DNA from: Kalmusia sp. IMI 367209
Taxonomy: Eukaryota; Ascomycota; Dothideomycetes; Pleosporales; Didymosphaeriaceae
Assembly: GCA_027946365.1 (NCBI GenBank)
Contig: JAPEUQ010000005.1
Coordinates: 930,001-994,000 of the forward strand
Direction of reading: 5' to 3'
Length of the DNA: 64,000 nt
Every line of letters starts with the position of its first letter. Positions within the stretch are counted from its first letter, which is position 1. A model generated the notes under the pieces. It did no database searches and was not told the origin of the DNA. It saw only the letters and a list, made by a program, of their open reading frames with translations. This document shows, one piece after another, positions 11,756-23,083 of this stretch. A program made the translations under genes and the position numbers.

Positions 11756-14700
11756 ATGGCTCCCCTAGAATCTCACGAGCTCAGAAGGGGCAAATACTTT
11801 AAGCTCGATGCCCCCGTCGACGACGAAAGCCCAACGCGCCCATCCTTCGACTCCGACGCTTCGTCCTTTGAAGATCTAGAGGAATACGATCCTTTGAACT
11901 ACGATGCGGGCACACTAAAGCGCAAGAAGAGCACAGGCGATCTACGAACGCGCAAACCCTCGTACAAGAAAGATGCCGAGCTCGCTGCGCAAGGACTATC
12001 AAGGCAGAGACCGAGCAGAAGATGTGGGATACGGCAGTGGTGTTGCTGGCTTCTGATATTTGTTACGTCGATCATTCTGTTGTTTACAGCAGGAGGGCTA
12101 TGGGCATACAAAAAGACGTTGATCAAGGATGGTCAGAGCCCGCCGTGGTATCCCACGCCGAAAGGCGGAGCGGATGCTGCGTGGGAGGCGAGCTACAAGA
12201 AGGCGGCTGACATGGTTAGGCAGATGACGCTGGTAGAGAAGGTCAATATCACAACGGGTGTGGGATGGAGCATGGGAATGTGTGTCGGCAACACAGGACC
12301 AGTGCGACGACTGAAGTTCCCCTCATTGTGTCTGCAGGATGGACCTTTGGGTATACGTTTTGCGGACAACATCACAGCGTTCCCTGCAGGTATAACGGTG
12401 GGCGCTACCTGGAACAAGGAGCTGATGTATCAGCGAGGGAAAGCTCATGGAAAAGAGGCGCGCCTCAAGGGTGTGAATGTGCTACTGGGGCCTGCGATGG
12501 GTCCCCTTGGACGCATGCCCGCTGGTGGTCGCAACTGGGAAGGCTTCGGGTCGGACCCGGTATTGCAAGGGGTTGCAGCTGCGCAGACAATCAAGGGCAT
12601 ACAAGACGAGGGTGTCATAGCCACGGCGAAACACTTCGTACTTAATGAACAAGAGCACTTCCGGCAAGCTTGGGAATGGGGCCTTCCAAATGCTATCTCG
12701 AGCAATATTGATGACCGGACTTTGCATGAGATATACGCATGGCCGTTCGCTGAGTCTGTGAAGGCTGGCGTGGGTTCTGTAATGTGCTCATACAACCAGG
12801 TTAGTGGTCGGTGTATTGGACGCTGTTGAATTGGAGCGCTAATGAGAATAGGTCAACAACAGCTACGCGTGCCAGAATAGCAAGCTGATGAATGGCATCC
12901 TCAAGGATGAGCTCGGTTTCCAAGGCTTCATCCAGAGTGATTGGCTCGCTCAGCGATCGGGTGTCGCAGCTGCCCTTGCTGGTCTAGACATGTCGATGCC
13001 TGGAGATGGTCTTCGATGGGCTAAAGGTGACAGTTTGTGGGGTCCTGAGCTCACCAAGGCTGTTTTGAATGGCAGTGTGCCTGTTGATCGTGTTGACGAC
13101 ATGGTTACTCGTATTGTTGCGGCCTGGTACCAATTGGGACAGGATAAATGGCCGCTTCCGCCACCCGACGGTGATGGCGGGCCTAATTTCTCGTCGTGGA
13201 CTAACGATAGAATTGGCAAAATCTACGAAGGGAGTCCATCAGACGACACCAAAGGTGTGGTGAACAAGTTCGTCAACGTGCAGGGCGAGGGCGAGGACTT
13301 CCACGGCAATCTGGTTCGTAAGATTGCCGCCGAAGGAACCGTGCTTGTCAAGAACGAGGAGAATATTTTGCCTCTTGCTCGTGACGGATGGAAGCCGCAT
13401 GAGAAAGCAGACAAGAACACGAAGTTCCGGGTCGGCATATTTGGCGAAGATGCACGGCTCAGTCACGATGGTATCAACAATTGCGCTGATCAACACTGTA
13501 ACGATGGTACATTGGCTTCGGGCTGGGGCAGCGGTGCTGTTGAATTCCCCTACCTCATCGATCCGCTATCTGCGCTTCGCAAAGCTTTCAACAATGACTC
13601 CGTCTATGTCACGGATTGGCTTGAGAACAAACTTCCTGAGGAGACGCAGATCCTTGAGGATCAGGACCTTTGTATCGTGTTTGCAAATGCTGATGCTGGG
13701 GAAGGATATTTGGCGTGGGCAGGTAAGCCAGTGCAGTCTTTCAAACCTCTTCGATCAGACACTGACATGAAATAGACGTCAAAGGTGACCGAAACGATCT
13801 TAATCTACAAAAGGATGCCGACCAGCTCATAGAAGGTGTCGCCAAAGGCTGCGGTAAAGGCAATGGTAACGTAGTCGTGGTGGTCCATTCGGTCGGACCG
13901 GTTATACTTGAGAAGTTCATCGAACTACCCACCGTGAAAGCCGTTCTTCTTGCCAATCTCCCAGGTCAAGAGTCTGGTAATGCGCTCGTGGATATTCTCT
14001 TTGGAGATATCAATCCCTCCGGACGTCTTCCCTACACGATCGCTAAGAAAGAAGAAGACTATGGACCGGGGAGCAAGATTAAGTATTTACCCAGCCCCGT
14101 TGAAGGTCTTTCCCCCCAGCAGAATTTCTCGGAAGGATTATACATTGATTACCGATATTTCGACAAGAAGGAGATAGCCCCTCGTTACGAGTTTGGTTAC
14201 GGGTTATCCTACACAAAATTCCATCTATCCTCGCTCCTCATTTCCAGCCATGGTGGCAAGTCACCCCTCCCCGCGCCCCGTCCTTCCGGCATCGACCCGC
14301 CAACTTATCCTACCGATATCCCAGACCCCAAGTCTGCACTTTTCCCCAAGGGCTTCCACAAAATCGAGAAGTACATCTATCCATACCTCGACTCTGTGGA
14401 CAACATCCAGAAGTCTGAGATTCTAACCTCTCAACTTCAAAGTCCCCTCAGCGACGCCGGCGGCGGTCCCGGTGGAAATCCTGACCTGTACACAACTCTC
14501 CTCTCTGTCTCAGCCACAGTGACCAACATCGGCCACATAGATGGCGACGTCGTCGTCCAACTATACATTTCCTTTCCCAAGAACTACAAAGACCCTGAGA
14601 CGGGCGACGCGGTCGATTTCCCTGTGCGGGTGCTTCGCGGCTTCGAGAAGTTAACCGTTGAGGCACAGAAGGAGGGGCCTATAAAGGGTGTCAAGGGCAG

Positions 14701-14869
14701 TTCTCATGGCGGCGGCGGCAATAAGCAAACGGTCAAATTCGAGTTGACAAGGAAAGATTTGAGCTATTGGGATGTACAGAGGCAGAACTGGGTGTTGCCA
14801 AGTGTCGGGGAGTTTGAGATTGGGGTGGGATTTTCGAGTAGAGATTTGCCGCTGAAGGGGACGTGGTAG
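11756..14869 (+). CDS. Membrane-anchored GH3 beta-glucosidase
   Basis: Glycoside hydrolase family 3, removing terminal beta-D-glucose from oligosaccharides. Exons 11756-12799, 12852-13722 and 13776-14869 give 1002 aa. Unlike secreted GH3 enzymes there is no signal peptide. A polar, acidic, then basic tail of about 94 residues precedes one TM span (about 95-118, [19 protein letters not shown]), so the protein should be type II with the catalytic part outside. This matches the BglE-type class of fungal beta-glucosidases. The nucleophile is the Asp of GFIQSDW (about residue 378). Further GH3 landmarks are [11 protein letters not shown] and KHFVLNEQE in the N-terminal domain, [11 protein letters not shown], and the C-terminal fibronectin-like domain with ISFPKNY. 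No lesions seen. Confidence 0.92.
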
Positions 14870-15564
14870 GAATAGATTTGAATGATGCATGGCTCTGTGC
14901 ATAGGTGGAGAAGGGTAGACTTGCATCTCTGTGGATATTGGTGTTGGGCGTTCAGATATATATACCATTATCTTGTTCATACATGTAGCTGCAGTAATTA
15001 GGACTCAGTAGCAATTTCCAGTATTTCTTCTCGTGTAGAACAACCTTTCATCTGGAAAAGCTACCTACATTAGTCTCACCAATCAATGCATGATCTGTAG
15101 ATATTATCTCTTGATTGGTCCAGACCTCAGAAGTAGAAGACCCGCACGCACCAGTGCGCCAAGAGCCCTAGCGCAAAAAATTAAGCGAGCTACCGCACAA
15201 CTTCACGAACGAATATACCCTCCAACTTCCATTTCGACAAGCCCCCCACCGACGACAACCGATTGCAACAGAAGGCTCGACATTAGGTACGTTTTCAACT
15301 ACCCGATCTATCTGCAGCTTGTACTCTCGTCAACACGATCGACCCAACGCTGCGCTCTCCGCCGACTCAACCACATGCGACCCTGCAGAGACACTCGAAT
15401 TCGACATTGCGAATTTAGACCAATCTCTTCACAATGCACGGTAGCGGAAGGATATGAGGCGTATTAGTGGAAGGGACTCTCGATGTCGAAGCGCAGCCGA
15501 TTACACTACCTCTCTGGACATATGGCTAATTTTTGTGCACAGCACCTTCTGAACTACCGCAATC
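14870..15564. other. Intergenic; leader of the eS8 gene
   Basis: Terminator side of the GH3 gene, then the promoter and a pyrimidine-rich leader typical of a ribosomal protein gene. The ORF at 15090-15467 is not supported as protein. Confidence 0.4.
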
Positions 15565-16269
15565 ATGGGGTATTTAGTCGCACCGTATCCTCGGACTACT
15601 GTATAACTGACCGCTTCCAGTATCTCTCGCGACTCCCGTCACAAGCGCTCCGCGTCCGGTGCGAAGCGCGCATACTACCGCAAGAAGAGGTATGCATAAC
15701 CCGATCGCTTCTAAAGTCATGTCTGACATGGCTGTAGGGCTTTCGAGAAGGGTCGCCAGCCTGCCAATACCCGTATTGGTGCTAAGCGTATCCATCTTGT
15801 CCGCACCCGCGGTGGCAACCGCAAGTTCCGTGCTCTGCGTCTCGACTCCGGCAACTTTTCATGGGGCTCTGAGGGCGTCGCCAAGAAGACTCGTGTGATC
15901 GGTGTCGTCTACCACCCCTCCAACAACGAGCTCGTCCGTACCAACACCCTCACCAAGTCTGCCGTCGTTCAGATCGATGCCGCTCCCTTCCGACAGTGGT
16001 TCGAGGCCCACTACGGTCAGTCGCTCGGCCGTAGGCGACAGACCAAGGCCGGCGAGAAAGAGGAGGAGAAGAAGTCGAACAGCGTCCAGAAGAAGCAAGC
16101 CGACCGCTTCAAGGCCTCCGGCAAGGTTGAGAACGCTCTTGAGAGGCAGTTCGAAGCCGGTCGTGTCTTCGCCGTTGTGTCCTCCCGACCCGGCCAGAGC
16201 GGCCGTTGCGATGGTTACATCCTCGAGGGCGAGGAGCTTGCTTTCTACCAGCGTCTCCTCAGGAAGTAG
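15565..16269 (+). CDS. rps8: 40S ribosomal protein eS8
   Basis: Component of the small ribosomal subunit. Exon 1 has only 5 coding bases (15565-15569: ATG plus GG), then exons 15621-15689 and 15738-16269. The product is 201 aa and starts MGISRDSRHKRSASGAKRA, the conserved eS8 N-terminus. Residues 20-60 are the basic KRAYYRKKRAFEKGR region. The middle reads RGGNRKFRALRLDSGNFSWG, and the protein ends with YQRLLRK. Intron 1 has a non-ideal GTATTT donor but a clear CTGAC branch and CCAG acceptor. Confidence 0.97.
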
Positions 16270-17162
16270 AGGGTCGTGTTTGGGGATTCTTCGGTGCATC
16301 GGTCCGGTCAAAATGGTTTATTCACGTATCTGGTCTGCATAGTGCTCCGAATGGATTATGGCATAGTGTGCCGCTTCTAGATACCACGAGTCTATGAATC
16401 ATGGGTTCTTCAATTTCAAGTGATGTGCACTTCCAATCTACTCATCAGGAACGCATTTACTTGTGATTTCGGTGTTCAGAGCAATAATTTGTATTTGAAT
16501 TTCCGCACAAATGATAACGAGGCTGCGCACCACATTGCAGTAACATCAGTGAGCTTGTGAAAGGTTTGTCCTTTTGCGATGTGCCTTACGTAACCCTGCG
16601 CTAACCCATGTGGCACGAGCAAAAACACAGTGCATAATCGCACTAACATTGACCAGATAATCCGCAAAGCGATCAAAAAAGTTGCTGATGCTGCTTTGTA
16701 AGGGTGTAGAGACATCCAGCTACATTCTGTTCGTGAATGTGCCATAGATTTGTTCCTCAATACCTCCAATACGCCGGAAAACCCTTGCAACTATATATAA
16801 GCATCTATAAAATCCACTCAAATGCTGCAAATCAGGCTTCACAATCAGGCTACCCCATATACTCCACATGAAGTTTGTAATGGGAATATCGAAGATACCA
16901 ACGAAGTGTAGAATATGGTGGGAAAGTAGCTCGCAGTGACAGTGGTTCCGACTCCGTTCGATTGCGGTCGAGAAGCGTAGAACATATGGAAAGAATCGTA
17001 GCTATACTATTCCAGTGAAAGATCTGGTAACATAGTGTCAGGCATGCAGATGAAACGCATGAGTATGTCGTGCTGCACTGTAGTGCTCCGTATGCGTGTT
17101 GATACAGTGTAGATATGTTGAGAAACAGATTAGGGCTGACGGAAGAGATGACGGCATCAACG
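16270..17162. other. Intergenic between convergent genes
   Basis: Holds the 3' flanks of the eS8 gene and the F-box-like gene. A 104-codon minus ORF at 16476-16790 shows no domain and is not supported. Confidence 0.4.
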
Positions 17163-18441
17163 TTAGCGACATCCTTTCTTAAAGAGCTCGAAAGCCTCGG
17201 GCAGACCGCGTTTCAAGTGGTATCGACGGAGCCTCTCCTCAGCAATGTCAGGGATGCTTATAAAGCCAGTGCTCGAGTCGACGCTGATGTTGTGCGTATC
17301 AAGCTCCGCAGTATCGTCGTAGGCTTCGCCGTTGAATAGAACGCGTAGGCTTATCCAAGTTGGAAGATGCTTGGTATGTTTGTTGCCAGCGAAGAGGTCG
17401 ACTGCCATCACAGCGTGAATACGCTTGACTGCAATGCATTATCAGCAACCATTCGATTTTCATTTGCAAAAGTGACCACTCACCATATGCTACCCAATTC
17501 TCTCCAACCTTCTTGCCAAGAGCCTTGCCTACACCTTTCGCCCCGTTTTCTATCTCAAAGATGATGGTCAGCGTTTCAAGGCCGCGATACGCGCTCTTGA
17601 GCTCTGCAAATCCACCATTCAAAAGCCACTTGAGAGGATATAAGGCGCGAACTCGAATGCTGAGGCTAAGGACGAGACGCTGGTAGCCTCGTGGGAACAG
17701 CGGAATCTTGTAGTCCGGGACAGGGCTGAGCTCTGTGTTCGGACAAACGATCTCGAAGTCATTGCCACCGTACATGACTGCCTTGGACTCTGCACATACT
17801 TCTTTAGAGACACCCAGGATAGCGACGTTTGCATAGCGGAAGCGAGGAAAGCGGATTTTGAATCCGTCCACAGTAAGCTGTGGGAGAGCATACGAAATGC
17901 CAGGCAACAGTTGTCGGTCCTCTGCATAAAGGAAAGCTTTGTCTTCGTTGTGGTAGGACGTATGGTTCTGGCGGACGCAAATGAGACCAGGGACAACGAG
18001 GAGGATCTCGTAAACCCTCTTGCGGATGCTCAGCGGCAGCCTCAGAAACGGGAAAGGCTCCGTGACTATGGGAGTGTCAAAGTCCCCGGTAACGTCGACG
18101 AGAGCTGCGTCCTTCTCGATGGAAATGGAGGATTGGGAGCTTGCTGGAGACTGCGTCGGTGAAGGGAGGCTTGAGTCTGTGGGGCTCTCAGTCAAGACTG
18201 AAATATCCTGGCTGCCATCGCTGAAGTCCCTTAAATCCTCAAGCTCAGCGTACTCTGCAACTGCTGACTCCACATCACCTTTGAAGCTTTGGAAGCGGCG
18301 TTTGGGCTTCGATGGCGTGCCCTCGTCCAGAGCAAATCGCACAGCCCTGGAGGGCTTTGCAGTCGGCGGCGGTGTCAGTAGCTGGCCGTTTACCAACCCT
18401 AGAGCCGGAGGTGTCTGCGGCCTGCTCGGAAAGTTACTCAT
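17163..18441 (-). CDS. Fungal 2EXR/F-box-like protein
   Basis: Two exons, 18441-17484 and 17428-17163, with a 55-bp GTGAGT intron, giving 407 aa. The first 120 residues are low complexity (Ser/Pro/Thr) and probably disordered. From about residue 128 a fold begins with FPFLRLPLSIRKRVYEILL, the opening of the F-box-like or 2EXR domain abundant in Pezizomycotina. It continues with ILGVSKEVCAESKAVMYGGN, the usual second half of that domain. A further conserved C-terminal block ends EAFELFKKGCR. Such proteins are thought to act in protein-protein interaction; the substrate is unknown. Confidence 0.8.
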
Positions 18442-19271
18442 GTTTCTTGTAGGAGCAGTCGCGTACTGCTATTGATCTTGACTGGGACGAGTGTTTGGCG
18501 TTGTGAAGATGGGAAAAGGAACGGCGACGGCGATTGCGTTATATGCTGTACAGGAAAGTAACAGTGAAGGGAGATTACTACCAACGCTACGCTCTCAGCA
18601 CTTTGACCGGCCATCACTGTAAGAAAAGACACGGCACCTGCCATGGTGTAGTGAAGGAGGATCGTTTGCCGGATTCTCGTAGTGAAAGACGCAAGTCTGC
18701 GCTGGAATATTAAGTCTGGCGACTTCATGTCTTTGATGATCACGATCGATGTATCCTTGTAGCTTGGCTTTACTCAAGGAATCACATGGTCTGGTGTAGA
18801 AGAGCCAGGTGCTTTCTGGCTGGAGCGTCCTGGCCTCGTATCGCTGTAAGAAAGGCATGACGAGCTGAAAATTCTTCATCCAACAACTAGAAAATAGAAA
18901 TGGGTTTTTTCTATCAGTAGCTAGAGATTGTATCATCTTAGTCGCTACTGTATAACTACAATGGGTAAAGGTACGATATATGGTCCATTGTAGCAGCAAT
19001 TAGGAGCAGTATACGTCTCTTCGCTGAGAAAAACTCACGAAAATTGTCTTAATGTCGTAAATTCTCGAGCATCCAAGGACGACAATACATTCATAAAGAT
19101 GGTTATCGAGTATCGTACAGCCCTCGCACCAGAAAGTCAAGCTCAGACCCGCACCATCCCAAAGCAACCTAGCGCACTCTCGCCGAGCCCGGGAAAGAAC
19201 CTCAACTCACAACCTACACGCCCATCCCAAGCTCCTCCTCCATCGGCCCCCCATCTCCCCTCCCCTCCAAA
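18442..19271. other. Divergent intergenic region
   Basis: Promoters of the F-box-like gene (-) and the OSCP gene (+). The + ORF from 19099 is the out-of-frame leader of the OSCP gene. The minus ORF at 18595-18999 has no recognisable domain. Confidence 0.4.
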
Positions 19272-20186
19272 ATGTTCTCCTCAAGAGCTCTCACCAGCGC
19301 CGTCCGCGCCGCGGCTCCTCGCACCCCAATCGCCGCCCGCTTCGCCGCAACCCGCTCCTACGCTGCCGCCGCTGCCCCGAGCAGCGCCCAGACCAAACCC
19401 CCCGTTGCGCTCTTTGGCATCGACGGAACCTACGCGTCCGCATTGGTACGTCTCCTTGTGCCCCAATTGCCTCTTCTGCCGTGTGGAAACGGCGGTTCAC
19501 GCTCGCAATGGCTCCCGCAATGGCTCTGCTAACAAATTTGACGGGTATAGTACACGGCAGCCGCAAAGACGAATGCGCTCGACTCGGCAGCTAAGAGCCT
19601 CGACACGCTCGGCGGCGTGTTCAAGAAGGATGCTAAGCTAGCGAAGGTGCTCGAAGCACCGACACTATCGGTCGAGGATAAGAAGCAGATTGTAGCGGAG
19701 CTGCAGAAGCATCTTGGCCAGGACAAAGACGGCATTGTGAAGAACTTGCTAGACACGCTGGCCAACAATAACAGGTTGGGTGCGCTGGAGGGTGTAGTGG
19801 AGAAGTTTGGCCAGTTGATGAGTGCCTACCGGGGCGAGGTTGAGTTGACGGTTACGAGTGCTGCGGTATGTGGAGTCCCTTCTAGTTTGCTGGAAAAAAT
19901 GGACATGAAGAGGAAGAATAGAATGAAGCGGACTGAATTGCGATACACTTGAGTTAGGATAATTGCTGATAGTCTCCAGCCTCTCGACAACCGCACCCTC
20001 AGCCGTCTCGAATCCGCTGTCAGCAAGTCGCAATACGTCAGCCAGGGCCAGAAGCTCAAGGTCGTGTCCAAGGTCAACCCCGACATCCGTGGCGGCCTGG
20101 TCGTCGAGATTGGCGACCGCACCATCGATCTCTCCGTCTCGGCTAAGATGGCCAGGATGAACAAGCTGCTCAAGGACACTTTGTAA
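19272..20186 (+). CDS. atp5: ATP synthase subunit 5 (OSCP), mitochondrial
   Basis: Oligomycin-sensitivity-conferring subunit joining F1 to the peripheral stalk. Exons 19272-19445, 19551-19865 and 19980-20186 give 231 aa. The N-terminus is an Arg/Ala presequence (MFSSRALTSAVRAAAPRT). Mature-protein landmarks are PPVALFGIDGTYASALYTAA, the helical N-domain with LDTLGGVFKKDAKLAK, and the C-terminal signature VVSKVNPDIRGGLVVEIGDR followed by LSVSAKMARMNKLLKDTL. All OSCP blocks are intact. The introns are 105 and 114 bp, longer than most in the window. Confidence 0.96.
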
Positions 20187-20505
20187 ATATAATACGCCTC
20201 GCAAGGGCTGTGTGGCTGTGTCTGAAGGGAGGGGGGTTCGTGTATTCTAGCTAGACAAGGCATATGGAAAAACTGATCTACTTTGTCCATGTACCACAAT
20301 CTTCGCAGATGATACGTCGAGGAATGTTTCCGAATCCGCCTCGAATACAGATCGGTGGTGATCACCATCAATACATGAAACATAAATTAATAAACCGTCG
20401 TCAAGGTTCGAGAAGGAGAGATGCAGAGCCCAATATGCTGTATACTATTAACAGCGCCCATTGTCATAGCGTTCCCGTCTTCTGACCCATGCGCCTCGAG
20501 GTTGG
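20187..20505. other. 3' flanks of convergent genes
   Basis: Short region between the OSCP stop and the stop of the RING-like gene. No gene seen. Confidence 0.4.
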
Positions 20506-22262
20506 TCATGCACACAGTGGGTAAGCTCTCAGATGGCAGTGATATGACTTGACGATGCCACTACGCTCGTAGATGGACCTGCAGGCAGGACAAATGACAT
20601 GATTTCCATCCTTCTGGGCCAGTTTCTCTGCCTTTTTATGGCAAGACAAGCAGGCAAAGCCCTTACAGGACATTATGCGCATGTCATGCGGACGATGGCC
20701 ACAGAAGGCGCAAATGGGAAGCATTCCGGAGGTATCAGTGGGTACTTCCAGCGTGGCCGGTGACCCGGTCGAAGAAGGTTCCTGGTCCGTTTCTCCCGAT
20801 TGAACTTGGTCTATACTGACCGGGGTATCATTCCTCTGTTGGGGACCTCCACTGTAGATGTCCTGTGGACTATTCGCAGAGGTAGCACCCTCCTCGCGGG
20901 GCCCTTCCTTCAGTCCCACCTGGCCCGTGCCCATTGGCAAGTCACCGCCCCGCTTGAGCTTATTGTAGTAGGTCTCTATTGAGGCTCTTAGCTTTTCAAC
21001 GAATTTGGCGAGCTCATGACTCTCGGTGCTATCGTCCTCGGAAAGAAGCACGGCTGCTGAGGTGTGAGAAGCCAGTTGGAGGCTCTCCCTCAAGAGGTTT
21101 TTTTGAAGGACATGAATGGTGGACGGCTGAGTCGTAGCTGTGTCTAATTCGGTACTCACAGCATGTATTGCAGTTGAAAGAGAAGATAGTAGAGACGAGA
21201 TTGTCTTATCCGTATATGCCTCATCGATGGACTCAGAGCTTGCTCTAGACGATGCCATCAGAGTTAATGTGCCTGGGGATGACTGTGAGGCAAACTCTTC
21301 CCGTTGAGAGCCTTCGTCTTCATCTGGGCTGTCGCTCCTAAGACGTATTTTGATGGTGTCAAGGTATCTTTGCATCTGCTCCGCGTTGAAGAATTCAAGA
21401 AGCTCACCCCTCTTGACCGGCTGATAAATTTTAGCTGATGCTCCAAACCTGATTCAACGAAATTGTTTTTTCCAAGGCTTGTGTAAACGTTTGGAGACCA
21501 CTCGCAAGTAGTAAATCTTACATTGACAGAGCCATATCTTGGTAGCGTCGGCTCTCTCACACAAGAGCGGATCGCATTTGCTTGCGGATAAGAACGTTTG
21601 CTAAAGTAATGAAGCACTTACCACTTCGACCGGATAGACCAATTCTGCAACGTCTCTAATTCTTCTCAGGTCGTCGATCGTCTTGATGTTGGGCTTAACG
21701 CTCTTCATATGTTGGTCCTTTGGTTTGGGGAAAAAGTCGAAGTGATCCGACACTCGTGCTTCGCTTGTCTGTAGCGGTGCTCGTCGTTGTCTCTTAGAAG
21801 CAACCATTGATTTCTTCCTGGCTGATGAAGAAGCCCTGGTTGAGTTTAAATCATTACCCGAGATGTTTCTCGTAAGCCGAGTCCGTGTGCTTAGTGCACA
21901 CGAGCTCGAATTCCTTTTGAGCGATCGTGCCTCGCGGGACGCGGGGCTGTCAGAATCCGAGCTGTGTAGCACAGGCCGTCGACGTTTCAAGTAAGTTGAA
22001 GGACGAGAACCATGGGCTTCGTTCTCCTTCGAGTACTCAGCGTCCTCGGAGTCCTGGGCTGGCAGGGACGTGAGCAGAAGCTTTGGAGCGATGTGCATCA
22101 TTAGATCACTTACAGACCTAGACACACTCAGAGCACCCTCATTTAGAACACAGCCATGTGCAGACTTTGACTTGGCACAGCCCATAGGAGGCGTTGCCCC
22201 GCCATGCTTGAAGCTGGTTTTGGTGTCGCTTGATACGCAGTTGACGACTAATTGGGTGTAGT
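20506..22262 (-). CDS. Unknown protein with C-terminal RING-like finger
   Basis: Structure only partly resolved. The 3' exon (frame open from about 21410 to 20506) contains KRGELLEFFNAEQMQRYLDT. It then has a long Ser/Glu/Pro-rich region and a C-terminal Cys/His cluster, ICAFCGHRP ... SCKGFACLSCHKK ... CPACRS, that looks like a RING or other treble-clef zinc finger. A 5' exon (about 22262-21622) codes a basic, Ser/Arg-rich part, includes DHFDFFPKPKDQH and ends YPVEV before a GTAAGT donor. A short middle exon (PTLPRYGSVN, about 21554-21524) with phase-0 junctions may join them. The start codon was not found. Possibly a chromatin or ubiquitin factor, but that is only a guess from the finger. 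Confidence 0.45.
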
Positions 22263-22978
22263 GCGCTGTTGTGCGAGCTCTTTGTGAAACCTCACATCAG
22301 TGACGGGACTGCAGTCACTCAGAGTTGGCAGCGCGAAGAATTCGGATGTCTTTGGACTTGAGAAGTGCTGTGCAATCATGCGGTCAGGCACCGCAGGGGT
22401 CCCGTGGCTGATTATCTCGATTCCCTCTCTGTGGAGCTGTCTGGCTGCCCGCTGAATGCCATTAGCTTCCGTCTCTCTTTGTGCGTCAAATCCGATGAGG
22501 CGTAATTTCCGAGCCTTCTCGATCCGCCACTGGAAAAGGAGCACCCTATTTATTCTACCATGTGGTGCTGGATGCAAGCTTTGAGGAATGGCAAGATGTG
22601 GAGAGGCACTAAGCTTGGAGGAGATGAGGCCATCAGGCTCTTTGTTGTCGGCCATCGAGGCATAGCTCCTATGGCCTTTACAATAATAGAATCTGCATAT
22701 TTTACATTGGCCACATGACGGTTCTAGAAGATTACAGCATATTAGCTGCAGATACACGCGATGTTTGCTTTTGTACCTTGGCGTGCATGGTGGCGGCTCA
22801 CCATATGGAGATTGTTTAGCGCCATCCTTGCGTGCGAGTGTCGCACCTGCTGCACTTCATCGGAAAGAGAAGCCATGCCTGACCAATAGAGTCGAAGGTC
22901 AAAGGAACGCATGGGGGGTGGGCCTTTCGTGTATTTACGTATGGGTCGCATTTGCACTTCGCTGAGAATCAACGACAT
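22263..22978 (-). CDS. Possible upstream exons or small separate gene
   Basis: An ORF over 22757-22248 includes SCGQCKICRFYYCKG, followed by a Met (MADNKEPDG, near 22654) and 130 residues with protein-like composition. A second ORF (22978-22742) ends at a good GTGAGC donor. A branch (GCTAAT) and acceptor (TTCTAG) follow at about 22725, but the join does not keep the Cys-rich frame. It may be the missing 5' part of the neighbouring RING-like gene. I cannot settle the frame. Confidence 0.25.
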
Positions 22979-23083
22979 GTCACCTAGGAAACTAGTATGA
23001 TACTACCGGTATGATAACTTCGTACTGCCACAATTCCAATTCGTACGGTCCATCCCTTTCTGCATATGTGTCGGAGTGTGCCG

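Noticed and set aside
22680..22730. Zn2Cys6-like half motif SCGQCKIC
   Set aside because: Only half of the six-Cys pattern is present; no upstream exon with the CxxCRxRK half was found.
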